DNA from: Cynocephalus volans
Lineage: Eukaryota > Chordata > Mammalia > Dermoptera > Cynocephalidae
Direction of reading: 5' to 3'
Assembly: GCF_027409185.1 (NCBI RefSeq)
Contig: NC_084461.1
Location: forward strand, 143,389,001 to 143,453,000
Length of the DNA: 64,000 nucleotides
This document shows positions 12,501 to 24,360 of this stretch, piece by piece (the stretch's first letter is position 1; each line of letters begins with the position of its first letter). The translations under genes and the position numbers were made by a program. A model generated the notes under the pieces. It made no database searches. It saw only the letters and a list, made by a program, of their open reading frames with translations, and was not told the DNA's origin.

Positions 12501-14425
12501 ATTCTATAAACTGATTCATCTCAGTTTCTGTGGGATTTCATAATTTTTATTAATTTTATATAGTGGTAGTCAGGATGTTTTCTAGACATGAAGAAATGCC
12601 TATAATTCTTGAAAAGCTTTGTTTTATAAATGTTTTAATGGTTCAGTTTCACAATTTTTATCCCAGTGTTTTCATCAACATTCATGAAAAACAGAGATTG
12701 AGCTTCATGGCTTTATCTTCCTAACACCCAAACTATCCATTACTGCCTTTTTGTCTCACTAAGTCTATTGCTCTTATGAAAACAAGAAATTCAATTTTAT
12801 TGGAGTGAGAGAGAGGAAAGTTCTACCATATGTAGCAATGTTTTTTCCATTGAATTTATACTCTAGAAGACCAATAAAACTTTTATTAGAATAATCCTTC
12901 TAAAGCAGAGGTAGGGTACATCACTAGCCATTGCAAATTCTTTTTTGGAAAGAAAGTGGAGTCCAAATAAAAATAAGCAAAAATGTACTTTTTAATAGGT
13001 AAGCTATTTTAGAGTAATATGTTTCTAAGACACCTAATTATTTCATGATTAAATAATTAAATTTAATAATTAAAATATTTGTTTATTAGCTCACCAGGTA
13101 TACTAAACCATCACATGAGTTTTCCTTCAATCTGTTTCCTCAACACCTGCCATAGTCTGATGGAGGTGGTGATGCTTTTTGCCAAAAAATCCTCGTGAGT
13201 AGTGGTTCTTGAATATATTTTCAAGCATGAGGTGATGTAGCTCATGGGCTTGAAAGGAAAAATGTTCCTAAAGAAATAAAGTCAGAAGCAAGAGTCTTTA
13301 TAATAGAATATAGATGGTGGGCAAAATCAACACTGATGCACTTGAGGACGAATTCTTCCCATATTGATTGATTTCTCCCAGAAATCCAGTTGGAAGAACG
13401 GAGATGATGAGAGTTGTGGATAGAATGTCAATGTTTGCAAAACCCACCATTACAATAAAGAAGACAATTTACCTCCAACCATCCTAACAGAAAGACCCTG
13501 ATAAAATGTAACTACTCAGTTAGGAACCTAACTCAGAAATATTTTACAGCCCTTCCTATAAAGTTGTGAAGTAAACACCACATATTGCAGAGATGGAATT
13601 GTTCAAAAGGTCAAAATCTCCTCAGAATATGTTGTGGTGGAAGGTTGGTGCAAGAACTAATAAAGATGTATGGTTTGGGGAGTTTTGTTTGTTTGTTTGT
13701 TTTGTAATTACAGAGATGCTAAGGGATCCTAAGGCTGCTATTGTTTCCAAATGAAATGATGATCTCCTTTGAAATTGGGACTATGTAGATTTTCACTGCT
13801 GTCACAGTCCTTGCCTCTTTTGTGTAAATGGTACTAATTCAGTGAAAATGACCCTGGCTTCCATCACAGTGCCCAAGCATGCATAGTGATAAATACCACT
13901 GTGGCTGTCACTAGCAGCTTCTAAGTAGCAAGGATCACGAACCTTGGGATAACGGAAGCCTCCTTTACTGCAGTTATGAAGAGATGAGTAGTAGACTGTG
14001 CGCTTATCCTGGGATACTGAGACAGCTGCAAAAAAGCAGAGAAATTGAAACTCTCTTCAGAATGGAAACTGATCAGTGTTAGGAAAATCAGATTAAGTTA
14101 AAAGGTATCTGTATTTGTATGCACTTTAAAAAATGTGGTTCTTAAAAACATGTAGATTGAGAAATTCTTAGTTTAAAAAAAATTATTCATGGGATAAATT
14201 TCCTCAAATATGGGCCTTCTTTTGGTGTAAGGGTCAGTGTTCCTTTAATTCTGATGACTGTTTCTTAGGCTCATGGAATTGGTATTGTCCTGTGAATAAC
14301 ACTAGTGGTCCTTTATTAATCATTCGAAGAAGTTGCTGCTGCAGAGATTGGGGCTTTCTCCAATCTGGTTTACTGTCCCACCTTACCTATTTCTCACAGT
14401 TTCCCTTATCTGTCCTCCATACTGT
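12501..14425. other. Intergenic stretch, nothing recognised
   Basis: No ORF, exon or repeat boundary I can support. A short (GTTT)n run lies near 13681-13703. Confidence 0.5.
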
Positions 14426-14429
14426 TTGT

Positions 14430-14875
14430 CAGAGGGGTCATTCAAGAACACAAATTTAATCTTGTTTCTCCTTGCCTAAAACTGTTTAACAGTGCCATGT
14501 TGCCTAAAGTTCAGTGTGCAAGTTCCTTCAACTGTCCTAAAAAGCCTTTCGCAGTTTGGCTTTGTCTAATTCTCCAAGTGTGTAACTCTGTCCCAGGATC
14601 ACATACCCACCCATGAAACCAACTCACTTCTATTCTCCAGCTATATCAAAGATGCTGAAGTTCTTGGGAAATACCATATTTATATCTTTTTTATGTATTA
14701 CATTTCTACCTGTGTTGTATTTCTATTTTCTCTGTTTAGAAAACTACTATTCACCCCTCAAAACTTAACCAAGCTTCTTCTGAAAAGCCTTCCATGACAA
14801 ACTCAGAGTCAACCACTCTCTTTTATCAAACTGCATCCTCAGCATCTAGTGAAATTTTTGGCACATGGTTATTTT
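14430..14875 (+). repeat. L2 LINE fragment (3' region)
   Basis: The sequence follows the L2 3' region: 'ctccttgcctaaaactgttt', 'aaagcctttcgcagtttggc', 'cctcaaaacttaaccaagct', 'gaaaagccttccatgacaaa'. It is in forward orientation with many indels. Confidence 0.7.
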
Positions 14876-16170
14876 TTAATAGTTGTTTTATTTCTGTAGG
14901 TATTATTTATGACAGTCCTTTTCTGGATCTTTAATCATCAAATGTGCCTGCAAACCTTTAAGAAAAATGTGGAATACAGAGGGTCTATCAGGAATTACAT
15001 CCAATTGCTGTTAAGTAGCCGAGACCTGGTTATAATGGCTTAAACCCATTAGGGTTTTATATTTTTACCAAAATCTCATTAAGATATAGGTACACCAGGG
15101 CAGGCATAGTAGTGAATTGAATTTTCATCTTTAAATTTTGTTATGTTGACTTGTGAGTTTTATCCTGAAAACAACCCAATGTCACAAAATCGTAGTCTGT
15201 TGGACTGCGAGTCATCAAACAGAACTTCTAATCAGAAAAATGAAATAGGGAAGTGGCAACCTGGGTGCTCCTCCAAGTTCATTTAGAGCCCTTTAGAGAA
15301 CTTTTCTCATGGTACAATCCAAAATTAGACCTACAGTTTTTTCGGTTTCCCCAGGGAAATATAAGCTGAGAGATATAGATATATAGTGTAAATTAGGTTA
15401 TATTCCTTTCCCAAGTAAAACTAAATAGTTCTGTTGCTAAGAATTAATACGCGCAAATAAATTTTGCTAGCAGTTTTTCAAAATATGAATTCATACTTGC
15501 ATAAAACATTACCATCTCTAGAAACATGCATTCTTTGCAACACAGCTTTGTAAACACTGATCTAGAAAATCTTTCTTAGATATATTTATCCTGGGTAAAA
15601 ACATGTCATTGGTTACTATTTACCCAAGTAGTGAATTTCAGATCCCCATAGATTTGATATTCTATTAGATTAATTTTTCAGATAATTTTATGTGTTCCCT
15701 TTGATTTTATGCATTTATGTAGCATTTTCTTTAAGATAATATAATGATCCTTTTAAAAATTTTTTTAAGAGGCATTTTCTAGAAACCCACCATTTTTCTT
15801 CCAGAAGATCAAAGTCTAGAAGCACTGGCATAAAAAGCATGGGTCAGCTATATCCTCATGCTACCTGATCGATTTCATCACTTCTGCCCACCTTATTGTG
15901 TAGACATTGTAGATCTATTGTTTGCTATGACATCCACTGGGGGAGGAAAAAAAAAAAGTTACGGGCTGTATTTCAGCTGCAGTATATAGCCAAGCTTGTC
16001 AAACAATGCAGATAAAAACCACCAGTCATTTTGTCCCATGACTGAACCTAACAATCTTTGTGATATGACAATTCTCTATCAACTGGTGATAAAGCTGCCC
16101 GCTTCATAAGGCAGGAAACATCTGCAGCATAAAGATGCTGCATTAAAATATGGGCTGCCTATTGTGCAAA
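14876..16170. other. Intergenic stretch, nothing recognised
   Basis: No gene or clear repeat. The 'gatatagatatatag' patch at 15370 is low complexity. Confidence 0.45.
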
Positions 16171-16174
16171 TGTC

Positions 16175-16385
16175 CTGGCTCTGGAGCCAGATAGTTCCAC
16201 AATTCAAATAGTGGCCCAGGCATTGCTATGCTGGAAAACCTCAACCAAAGGACTTAACATTTGTGAGCCTGAATTTACATCTATGAAAGGAGCATCAGAA
16301 CATTTTACAGAGTAATTTTTAAGTTTAGAAAAAGTATGTAAAGCATTGAGCAGAGTTCTTGGCATATAACAGTCTTCCCATAATT
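16175..16385 (+). repeat. MIR SINE
   Basis: 'ggctctggagccagatagtt', then 'ttcaaatagtggc', 'ggacttaacatttgtgagcc', and a '3' 'gcagagttcttggcatataa' segment follow the MIR order in forward orientation. Confidence 0.75.
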
Positions 16386-16917
16386 TGTTGTTTCTATTGT
16401 TTTTCTTCCTGTCATCTTCTTTCTCTTCTTCCTCCTGCTCTTCATCCTTCTCCTTATCTCTATATTATTATTTTTAATAGAAGTAGAAGTATTTGTGTTT
16501 TAATAGTCATAGTAACAGTAATAGTTTGTTGCAATTATACTTCTGTTCTCCAGAAGCTTCCAGGTAAAACCATTTTTTCCCTCATTTTGTTCTAGAAATC
16601 TGTAAACATGTATTCAACAGCACAAATATATTCCTTATTTTCAGAATACCCATAGCATCAATAAGCTTTATGTCTGTTTTAAAGTAATGAGGAAAGTTAG
16701 CCATTTTTTCTTAAAGGAAAAGAGACTGCATCTATCACCTCTGATTGCCTCACTATAGTCTATAATTTCCAATATGATACGGTTCCTGAAAAAGTAGCTA
16801 AATTCATCCAGTATCCCTTTATCTCTCAGTATTTATGTTCAAGCCACATTGCTTCTCTTTCTCTTTCAGGAAAGCAATCAAACTTGCTTAATCATCAGGG
16901 TCTTCATTATTGCTCGT

Positions 16918-16918
<1 letters not shown>

Positions 16919-16950
<32 letters not shown>
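16919..16950. repeat. (CT)16 microsatellite
   Basis: Sixteen uninterrupted CT units, then a CT-rich flank to about 17010. Confidence 0.98.
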
Positions 16951-16958
<8 letters not shown>

Positions 16959-17049
16959 GTCTCCTTTTGACCTCTCCCCTCACTTTTTTCTCTCCCTCTT
17001 CTTTTCCTTGTCATCTGCAATGTACCTTCCCAAAAATTCTACATGGAAG

Positions 17050-17332
17050 ACATTATACCAAATGTTATAACTTCAGAAAGAATTTCCCTGTCTACCCTAA
17101 TGAAAAAAGCTTTCCCTCATTGCACTATACCTTTTATTTAGCTTCATAGCACTTATAACCATCTGTAACTATAATATATATTTATTCATATATTTGTATT
17201 TGTCTCTGCTGAATAGGAGGCCTGTAGCAAGAGAGGAGGGAAATTGTCAGTCATACACGGTACTGTATTCCTGGTACATAAAATAATACCTGTCACATGG
17301 AAGGTGCTCAATATAGGAATAAATAAGTTAAT
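17050..17332 (+). repeat. L2 LINE 3' end
   Basis: 'agctttccctcattgcacta', 'catagcacttataaccatct', 'aggaggcctgtagcaaga' and 'ggaaggtgctcaatat' reproduce the terminal L2 region in forward orientation. Confidence 0.75.
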
Positions 17333-17459
17333 AGTAAGTAAGTCTTTATTAAACATGAAGGAAGGAAATCTCAGGCTATTATTTACTCCCTTTTCCCTCT
17401 AGAGTTATTTTATCTTCTGTATCACTTTAAGTTCTGTCAAGGACTATGAAGTATAAAAT

Positions 17460-18060
17460 ATTTTACCTTACTTGCAAGCTTACACTTTATCCTGCTGCAG
17501 TTTCATAGATGCTGGCAGAAGACATAATTCTCCTGGGTCAAAGGCAAAGGTGTTTATTATTCAAGGCACAACAGGCAGCATGAGCATCATATTTGCACCA
17601 GTGTCCTTTATCCCATTTCCCACAAGGCAACGTGAAGAGGGCTAGAGGACACCTACATATGGAGTAGGGTGCATTACGGGAGGAAACACCAGCTTAGGGA
17701 GCCCACCTGTTTTATTATGAGAAGGAAGCATGCCTGCCTTTTGTTCCACAGGGAAACACTATCTCTACCTTCCAAAGCTGTAAGAAAACCTGCTCTTTTC
17801 TTTGTCTCTATATTCCAAAGCTATTTACTACAGGAACATCCTTACAAAGATAACCTAGAATAAAGGCAGTACTGTCTCTGCTCATAAGATATACAGAAAT
17901 GCCAGATGCACACAAAGAGTTGTCTTCCAAGATGTTCCTCTAACTCTTACTATCACTTCAGCCCAATGTCTATTTTGTCCTTCCAGATTCAATCTTAGAT
18001 ATAATGTTTTCAGTCCATTTGTTTGGTCTGAATGCTCCTGAACTCACGAAACTTACAGTC
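17460..18060. mobile_element. LTR-like repeat copy B (old ERVL/MLT2-like solo LTR)
   Basis: This is the better preserved partner of the copy at 10375-10865, in the same orientation. It adds the flanking phrases 'gatgctggcagaagacataa', 'gcacaacaggcagcatgagc' and 'ccaatgtctattttgtcctt', which I associate with MLT2-type LTRs read on the complementary strand. The 7-kb gap between copies contains L2 and MIR, not a provirus, so both are treated as solo LTRs. Confidence 0.55.
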
Positions 18061-18839
18061 TAGTATTAGTGAGCGATGAAACGCAGATTTTACAGCTCTA
18101 AAACAAGCGTTCCCTACCCCACCACACCCCATGAGCACAGCCTTTGACAAAGTTTAAGTGGCTACCACAGTTTCTCAGGCCTCTCTCTCTAAACATAGCA
18201 GACAAGAGGTAGTCAATAGTCATTGCCAATGAGAATGGAAGGCTGGTTATGCTCTGAAGCACTTGGAAATATTAAACCCAGCAGGAGAAATTAAAGCATG
18301 ACTGTACTGAAAAAAAATCCTCTCATGTGAATAACTATTATTGCTATTTGTAATAATCAGAATGTCCCTAACCAGCAAGGCTCCAATACTTTGGAGCTGG
18401 AAACGTGCTCTCATAGTTTGGAATGCAGTCACAGAGGGTCAGAATTAGTGGAGGGAAGTTTTTAGTCCAGTAGAAACCTAGCCACTAATACAAGAGATGT
18501 AAAGTTTTAAAACCTGTTTAGTAAGGCCTTTTGCTTTATCCATAATGAATGTAGAGTGAGATAATTTTCTTGCTTAATTTCATTAGTAATAGACATAAGC
18601 ATTAGTAGAAGACATGTCTCTCTTGATATGCAACATTTACATGGCTATTTTGTAAATTTTCATGTGATGGTGACATAATATATTTCTTAAACAAAAATAT
18701 TGCAATCTCAGTGTCTTCAGTAATGGTACCTACAGTGAAGTTTCCCTTGGATTATGGATTTCTAATCTCATTGTGAGGAAGAAGAATTAACTTCAATCTA
18801 TAGATTTAAAAACTGAGTCTCAGAGAGGTTTTCTTATAA

Positions 18840-19110
18840 TAGTGATAATAATAATGTTAATAAGAATAAATGTCAGAAAAAATTTAAAACGTTTTTGAGC
18901 ATTTATCATGTACAAGACACAGTGCAAAGCACTTTACCTAAATTATTTGATTTAGACTTCATAAGAAAACATTTGTGATGCCTGGTATACCAAATTTTCA
19001 TGTGAAAAATCAGAGATATAGAAAGAATAAGTAGCTTGTCTCAATTCAGTAATTAGCTGAGCTAGGACATGAACTCATCTTTTCCAGGAACAGCTGTGGA
19101 CACCATCACT
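18840..19110 (-). repeat. MIR SINE, minus strand
   Basis: 'gagcatttatcatgtacaag' followed by 'acacagtgcaaagcacttta', then 'gagctaggacatgaactcat' follow the reverse-complement MIR consensus. The older L1 at 19142 was inserted just beyond its end. Confidence 0.75.
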
Positions 19111-19129
19111 TGGACATTTATGCCACTAA

Positions 19130-19141
19130 GATTTTATTTTG
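19130..19141. repeat. Left target-site duplication candidate of the older L1
   Basis: 'gattttattttg' here and 'gattttgttttg' at 27442-27453 differ at one base and bracket the whole L1 nest. Confidence 0.5.
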
Positions 19142-20455
19142 TTTTTTAATTGAAACCTAATTGATTGTACATATCTGTGGGGTACAGCTTGAATATCATT
19201 AACTGTGTTTGGCATGTGATTTTCAGATCAGGATAATTAGTATATTCAACATTACACAATGAAATCATTTTTTTCGTGGCCCTTTACCACTTTCTTGCTA
19301 ACCGCCTCCCCTCCCCCTTTCCCACCTTTGATAGCTTTAGTTCTGTTCTATCCTTTTGAAGGTTCAATGAATTATTGTGATTTTTGTATCTTTCTTTCTT
19401 TTTATTTATTTATTTAGCTACAACTTATGAGTGAGGACATGCAGTATTTCTCTTTCTGTGCCTAGCTTATTTCACTTAACATAATTTTTTCTAAGTTCAC
19501 TAATGCTGCTGTGAATGGCGGAATTTCATTCTTTTTTATGGCTGAGTCATAGTCCATTGTGTAATATACCGTATTTTCCTTATCCAGTCGTCTGTCAATG
19601 GACATTTAGGTTGATACCAACTCTTGGCTATTGTAAATAGAGCTGCAATAAAAATGGGAGTTCAGGTATCCCCTTGACATGATGATTTCCATTCCTTTGG
19701 GTATATACCCAGCAGTGGAATTGCTGGATTGTATGGCAGTTCTATCTGTAGTTATTTGAGGAATCTCCAGACTGTTTTCCATAATGGCTGCACTAATTTA
19801 CAGTCCCACCAACAGTGTTGGAGGGTTCCCTTTCTCTGTATCCTCGCCAGCATTTGTTATTCTATTATTTTATAATGGCCAGTCTAACTGGGGTGAGATG
19901 CTATCAATGTGTTTTTGATTTGTATTGCCCTAATGCTCAGCAATGTTGAACATTTTTTCATGCATTTGTTATTCATTTATATATCTTCCTTTGTGAAATG
20001 CCTATTCAACTCCTTTGCCCATTTTTTAATCAGGTTATTTGTTTTTTGACTGTTAAGTTGCTTGATTTCCTTCTATACTCTAGATGTTAATCCTTTGTCA
20101 GCTGCATAGTTTACAAATATTTTATCCCATTCTGTATGTTGTCTTTTTGCTCTGTTAATTGTTTCTTTTGCTGTGAAGTAGCTTTTTAGTTTGATATAAT
20201 CCCATTTGTTTATTTTTCCTTTTATTGTCTGTGTTTTGGGAGTCATATTAATACAGTTCTTGTCCATTCCTACCTCCTGTAGTGTTTCTCCTATGTTTTC
20301 CTGTAGGAGTTTTATAGCTTCAGGTTATATGTTTAATTATTTAATCTATTTTGAGTTGATTTAGGTATATGGCAAGAGGTATTGGTCTAGTTGCATTTTT
20401 CTACACATGGAGGTCCAATTTTCCCAACACCATTTATTGAAGAGGTAGTCTTTTC
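19142..20455 (-). mobile_element. Older L1, 3' part (3'UTR and ORF2 C-terminus), minus strand
   Basis: On the minus strand this runs from the ORF2 C-terminal region to a 3' end like 'ctgtaccccacagatatgta' and an A-rich tail (plus-strand T-run at 19142). The same 3' end occurs in the L1 at 30304-31753. Frames are broken by many stops. The element is interrupted at 20456-20471 by a younger insertion and resumes at 22912. Confidence 0.85.
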
Positions 20456-20471
20456 TCCAACTTATATTCTT
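20456..20471. repeat. Left target-site duplication of the composite L1 insertion
   Basis: 'tccaacttatattctt' here recurs with one mismatch as 'tctaacttatattctt' at 22896-22911. Removing the intervening DNA plus one copy makes the older L1 contiguous. Confidence 0.8.
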
Positions 20472-20858
20472 TTTTTTTTTTTAAACTTTGTCATTTTTTA
20501 ATACAGTATGTGTAAAACACATCTAGAGACATCACAGAGAAATGGTTAAAGAAACAAAACGTATGCCACTTTGGTCTTCAGACATAGGAGGTTTCCTTAT
20601 TTTTTTGAATTAAATTTTTAAAATTCTATTTTTAAGTTAAAATACAGCAAAATTGACTTTTTATGTGATTACAGTTCTCTGATTTTAACACATGTGTAGA
20701 TTTGTGGAAATACCATCACTTCAGGAACCAGAAGAGTTTCATTACCGAAAACAATTTGTTTGTGTTGTCTCTTCATCATCACACTCTAGAGCTAATGATT
20801 TTGAACGTGTTTTCATGAACTTATTGTAAAATGTCTGTTCAAATCTATTGCCTATTTT

Positions 20859-21005
20859 AAAAATTGGGTTGTTTAGTTTATACATAACAATTACAATTCC
20901 TTAAAGTTGATATGACAAGCAAACAGAAAGGACACTGCTGGGAGGGAGGGGGGAGAGGGAGGGGGGAGAGGGAGGGGGAAGGGAAAAAAATTGGGTTGTT
21001 TAGTT
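20859..21005 (+). mobile_element. Mini-insertion of L1 3'UTR with 20-bp target-site duplication
   Basis: The direct repeat 'aaaaattgggttgtttagtt' at 20859-20878 and 20986-21005 flanks about 107 bp. The insert resembles, in plus orientation, the 3'UTR of the younger L1s ('agttgatatgacaagcaaac', 'agaaaggacactgctggg', then a G-rich tract). It lacks the final part of that 3'UTR ('ggtgatggggagcaataatc' and onward) and ends in an A-run right after the G-rich tract. It is a severely 5'-truncated retroinsertion with an early 3' end. Confidence 0.8.
20936..20985 (+). repeat. G-rich tract with G-quadruplex potential
   Basis: Many runs of three to six G separated by one or two A occur in 50 bp. It is part of the L1 3'UTR scrap. 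Confidence 0.85.
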
Positions 21006-21538
21006 TTCTTTCTGTTGAGTTTTGAGCATTCTCTCTATATTCTAAATAAATGTTTTTGTTGGATATTCTCCCAGACTTTAGCTTGTCTTTTTATTCTTTA
21101 AATGTGTCATTCATGGGGCAAAAGTTTTGAATTTTGATAAAGTTCAATTTATCAATTTTTTCTTCAATGGATTGTACTTTTGGTGTCCTATCTAAGAACT
21201 CTTTGCTTAACTCCAGGTTATGAAGATTTTTCTCCTGTGTTTTCATCTATAAGCTTTATAGATTCATGTTTTAAATCTATATGTATGATCCATTTTGAGT
21301 CAGTTTTTTTATAAGGTGTGAGGTTTGAGTCCAAGTTCACTTTTTTTTGCAAGTGGATGTCCAATTGTTCCAGCATCATTTGTTGAAAAATACTATCCTT
21401 TTTCCATTGAATGGCCTTTGTATCTTTGCAAATATCAATTGGCCACATGTGAATAGATCTATTTCTGGACTTTCTTTTCTGTTCCATTGATCTATTTCTA
21501 TCCCTTCACTAATACCATATTGTCTCGATTACTGTAGT

Positions 21539-21711
21539 TTTTTTTTTTAATTTTTATTTTATCGATATACATTGTGGCTGATTATTGCTCCCCATCACCA
21601 AAACCTCCCTCCCTCCTCCCTCCCCCACTCCCCCCCAACAACGTCCCTTCCGCCTGCCTGTCGCATCAACCCCAAGTAGCTGTGATTGTTATATCTTCTC
21701 CCCCCCCCCCC

Positions 21712-21750
<39 letters not shown>

Positions 21751-22895
21751 TTATATATTAATTTTTAGCTCCCACCAATAAGTGAGAACATGTGGTATTT
21801 CTCTTTCTGTGCCTGACTTGTTTCACTTAATAGAATTCTCTCAAGGTCCATCCATGTTGTTGAAAATGGCAGTATTTCATTCGTTTTTATAGCTGAGTAG
21901 TATTCCATTGTGTAGATGTACCACATTTTCCGTATCCACTCATCTGATGATGGACATTTGGGCTGGTTCCAACTCTTGGCTATTGTAAAGAGTGCTGCCA
22001 TGAAAATTGGGGAACAGTTATACCTTTGACTTGATGATTTCCATTCCTCTGGGTATATTCCCAACAGTGGGATGGCTGGGTCGTATGGTAGATCTATCTG
22101 CAATTGTTTGAGGAACCTCCATACCATTTTCTATAGAGGCTGCACCATTTTGCAGTCCCACCAACAATGTATGAGAGTTCCTTTTTCTCTGCAACCTCGC
22201 CAGCATTTATCGTTCACAGTCTTTTGGATTTTAGCCATCCTAACTGGGGTTAGATGATATCTCAATGTGGTTTTGATTTGCATTTCCTGGATGCTGAGTG
22301 ATGTTGAGCATTTTTTCATATGTCTGTTGGCCATTTGTATATCTTCCTTAGAGAAATGCCTGCTTAGCTCTTTTGCCCATTTTTTAATTGGGTTGCTTGT
22401 TTTCTTCTTGTAAAGTTGTTTGAGTTCCTTATATATTCTGGATATTAATCCTTTGTCAGATGTATATTTTGCAAATATTTTCTCCCACTCTGTTGGTTGT
22501 CTTTTCACTCTGTTAATTGTTTCTTTTGCTGTGCAGAAGCTTTTTAGTTTGATATAATCCCATTTGTTTATTTTTCCTTTGGTTGCCCGTGCTTTTGGGG
22601 TCGTATTCAAGAAGTCTGTGCCCAGTCCTATTTCCTGAAGTGTTTCTCCTATGTTTTCTGTAAGAAGTTTTATTGTTTCAGGGTGTATATTTAAATCCTT
22701 AATCCATTTTGAGTTGATTTTAGTATACGGTGAGAGGTATGGATCTAGTTTCATTCTCCTGCATATGGATATCCAGTTATCCCAGCACCATTTGCTGAAG
22801 AGGCAGTCCCTTCCCCAGTGAATAGGCTTGGTGCCTTTGTCAAAGATCAGATGGCAGTAAGTGTGTGGGTTGATTTCTGGATTCTCTATTCTATT
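21539..22895 (-). mobile_element. Young L1, 5'-truncated (ORF2 C-terminal third and 3'UTR)
   Basis: On the minus strand this encodes the end of L1 ORF2 in one frame (22754 to 21765), interrupted by a single nonsense change at 22131-22133 where the sister copy has TGG (Trp). The C-terminal zinc-knuckle region (CWRGC, then H and CWWDC) is present. The 3'UTR follows with a poly-G (poly-C on plus at 21700-21711), (CA)n, a G-rich tract and an AATAAA-containing end. It is near-identical to 24361-25711 over about 1.35 kb. With no reverse transcriptase domain it cannot move by itself. Confidence 0.92.
21700..21747. repeat. Poly-C and (GT)n microsatellite within L1 3'UTR
   Basis: Twelve C followed by about seventeen GT units. 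The sister L1 has the same pair in shorter form at 24527-24563, so it is part of the subfamily 3'UTR and varies in length. Confidence 0.95.
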
Positions 22896-22911
22896 TCTAA
22901 CTTATATTCTT
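22896..22911. repeat. Right target-site duplication of the composite L1 insertion
   Basis: This is the partner of 20456-20471 (15 of 16 bases identical). It sits where the younger L1 stops matching its sister copy. Confidence 0.8.
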
Positions 22912-24350
22912 ATTGCCTTTGATAGAGATCAATTGACTGTCAGTCTCTGGGTTGATTTCTGGGTTATCTGTTCTGTTCTATTGGTCTGAGGGTCTGTTTT
23001 TATAACAGCACCATGCTGTTTTATTTACTATAGCTTCGTAGTATAATTTGAAGTCAGATAGTATAATGCCTCCAGTGTTATTATTTTTTTTCTCAGGATT
23101 GCTTCAGCTCTTGAGAGTCTTTTGTTTTTCCATATGAATATTAGGATTGTTTTTCATATTTCTGTGAAGAATGTTATTTGTATTTTGATTTGGATTGCAT
23201 TGAATCTGTTGATTGCACTGGGTAGTATGGACATTTTCAAAATGTTAATCCTTTCCATCCAAAAGCATTCGGTGTGATGTTGGCAGTGGGTTTATTGTAT
23301 ATGGCTTTTTTCACATTGAGATACTTTTCTTCTATACCTAATTTGCTGAGTGTCTTTATTATAAAGAGATATTGAATTTTGTCACATGCTTTTTCTTTGT
23401 TTATTGAGATAAACATATAATTTTTGTCCTTGATTTTGTTGATGTGGTGTATCACATTTATTGATTTGCATATGTTGAAGCATCCTTGTATCCCAGGGAT
23501 GAGTCCCACTTTATCATGTTGTTTAATTTTTTGATGTGTTGATGAAATCTGTTTGCTAATATTTTGCTGAGGATTTTTGCATTATGTTCATCAAAGATAT
23601 TGGCCTGTAATTTTTTTCTGTTGTTGTTGTTGTATCTTTGTCTGGTTTTGGTGACAAGGTGAGGCTGGCCTCACAGAATGAGTTTGGGAGAATGGTGTCT
23701 GTTCAACTTTCTGAAATAATTCAAAGAGAATTGGTATTAATTCCAATTTAAAGGTTTGGTAGAATTCAGCAGTAAAGCCATCTGGTCTTTGGCATTTCCT
23801 TGCTGGAAGACTGCAGATTACTGCTTCAATATCATTGCTCATTATTGGTCTGTTCAGGTTTTCTGTGTCTTCTTGTTTCAATCTTGGTATTTTTTTCATG
23901 TCCAGAAATTTATCCATTTCCTCCAGGTTTTCAAATTTGTTGCTGTAGAGTTGTTTATAATAGTCTGTAATGATTCTTTGCATTTGTTTGGTGTTTGTTG
24001 TAATGTCTCCTTTTTCATTTCAGATTTTTGTATCTTCTCTCTTCTTTTTTAGTTAGCCTTGCTAATGGTTTGTCTATTTCAATATCTTCTCAAAAAAAAC
24101 TACAACTTATTGTTTGATAGATCTTTTGCATCATTTCTTGGGTCTTTATTTTGTTTAGTTCTTCTCTGATCTTATTTATTTCTTTCTGTCTACTAATTTT
24201 GAAATTGAATTGTTCCTGTTTTTCTAGATCTTTGAGGTGTAGAGTTAGGTTGTTTATTTAAAATCTTTGTAATTTTTTGATGTAAACATTTCTTGCACTA
24301 AGCTTTCCTCTTACTACTTCTTTTGCAGTATCCCATGGGTTTTGGTATGA
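22912..24350 (-). mobile_element. Older L1, middle part (ORF2 reverse transcriptase region), minus strand
   Basis: This continues the element interrupted at 20456. The minus-strand translation retains broken stretches of L1 ORF2: 'SLPARKCQRPDGFTAEFYQ' near 23850, the 'ISINKEKACDKIQ' reverse-transcriptase stretch near 23400, and 'YQNPWDTAKEVV' at the 5' limit near 24345. Multiple stops and frameshifts make it non-functional. Its 5' limit adjoins, in L1 coordinates, the end of the inverted fragment at 26260-27441. Confidence 0.85.
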
Positions 24351-24360
24351 AACTCTTTTT

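Larger units (their letters stand above)
20472..21538 (-). mobile_element. Probable 3'-transduced flank carried by an L1
   Basis: Between a terminal T-run (20470-20482, a poly-A on the minus strand) and the inner T-run of the L1 at 21539 lies about 1 kb not belonging to that L1. From about 20600 to 21538 it is an ancient L1 (L1MB-like, minus strand) containing an inserted L1 3'UTR scrap. On the minus strand an ATTAAA lies about 20 nt before the terminal poly-A. With the target-site duplications outside both parts, the simplest reading is that the L1 at 21539-22895 transcribed past its own poly-A and carried this flank to the present site. Confidence 0.65.

Noticed and set aside
10375..18060. 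A provirus between the two LTR-like copies
   Set aside because: The interval holds L2 and MIR relics and no gag, pol or env-like reading frames.
20936..20985. G-rich tract considered as a stand-alone regulatory quadruplex
   Set aside because: It is explained by the L1 3'UTR insertion, so it is listed as part of that element.
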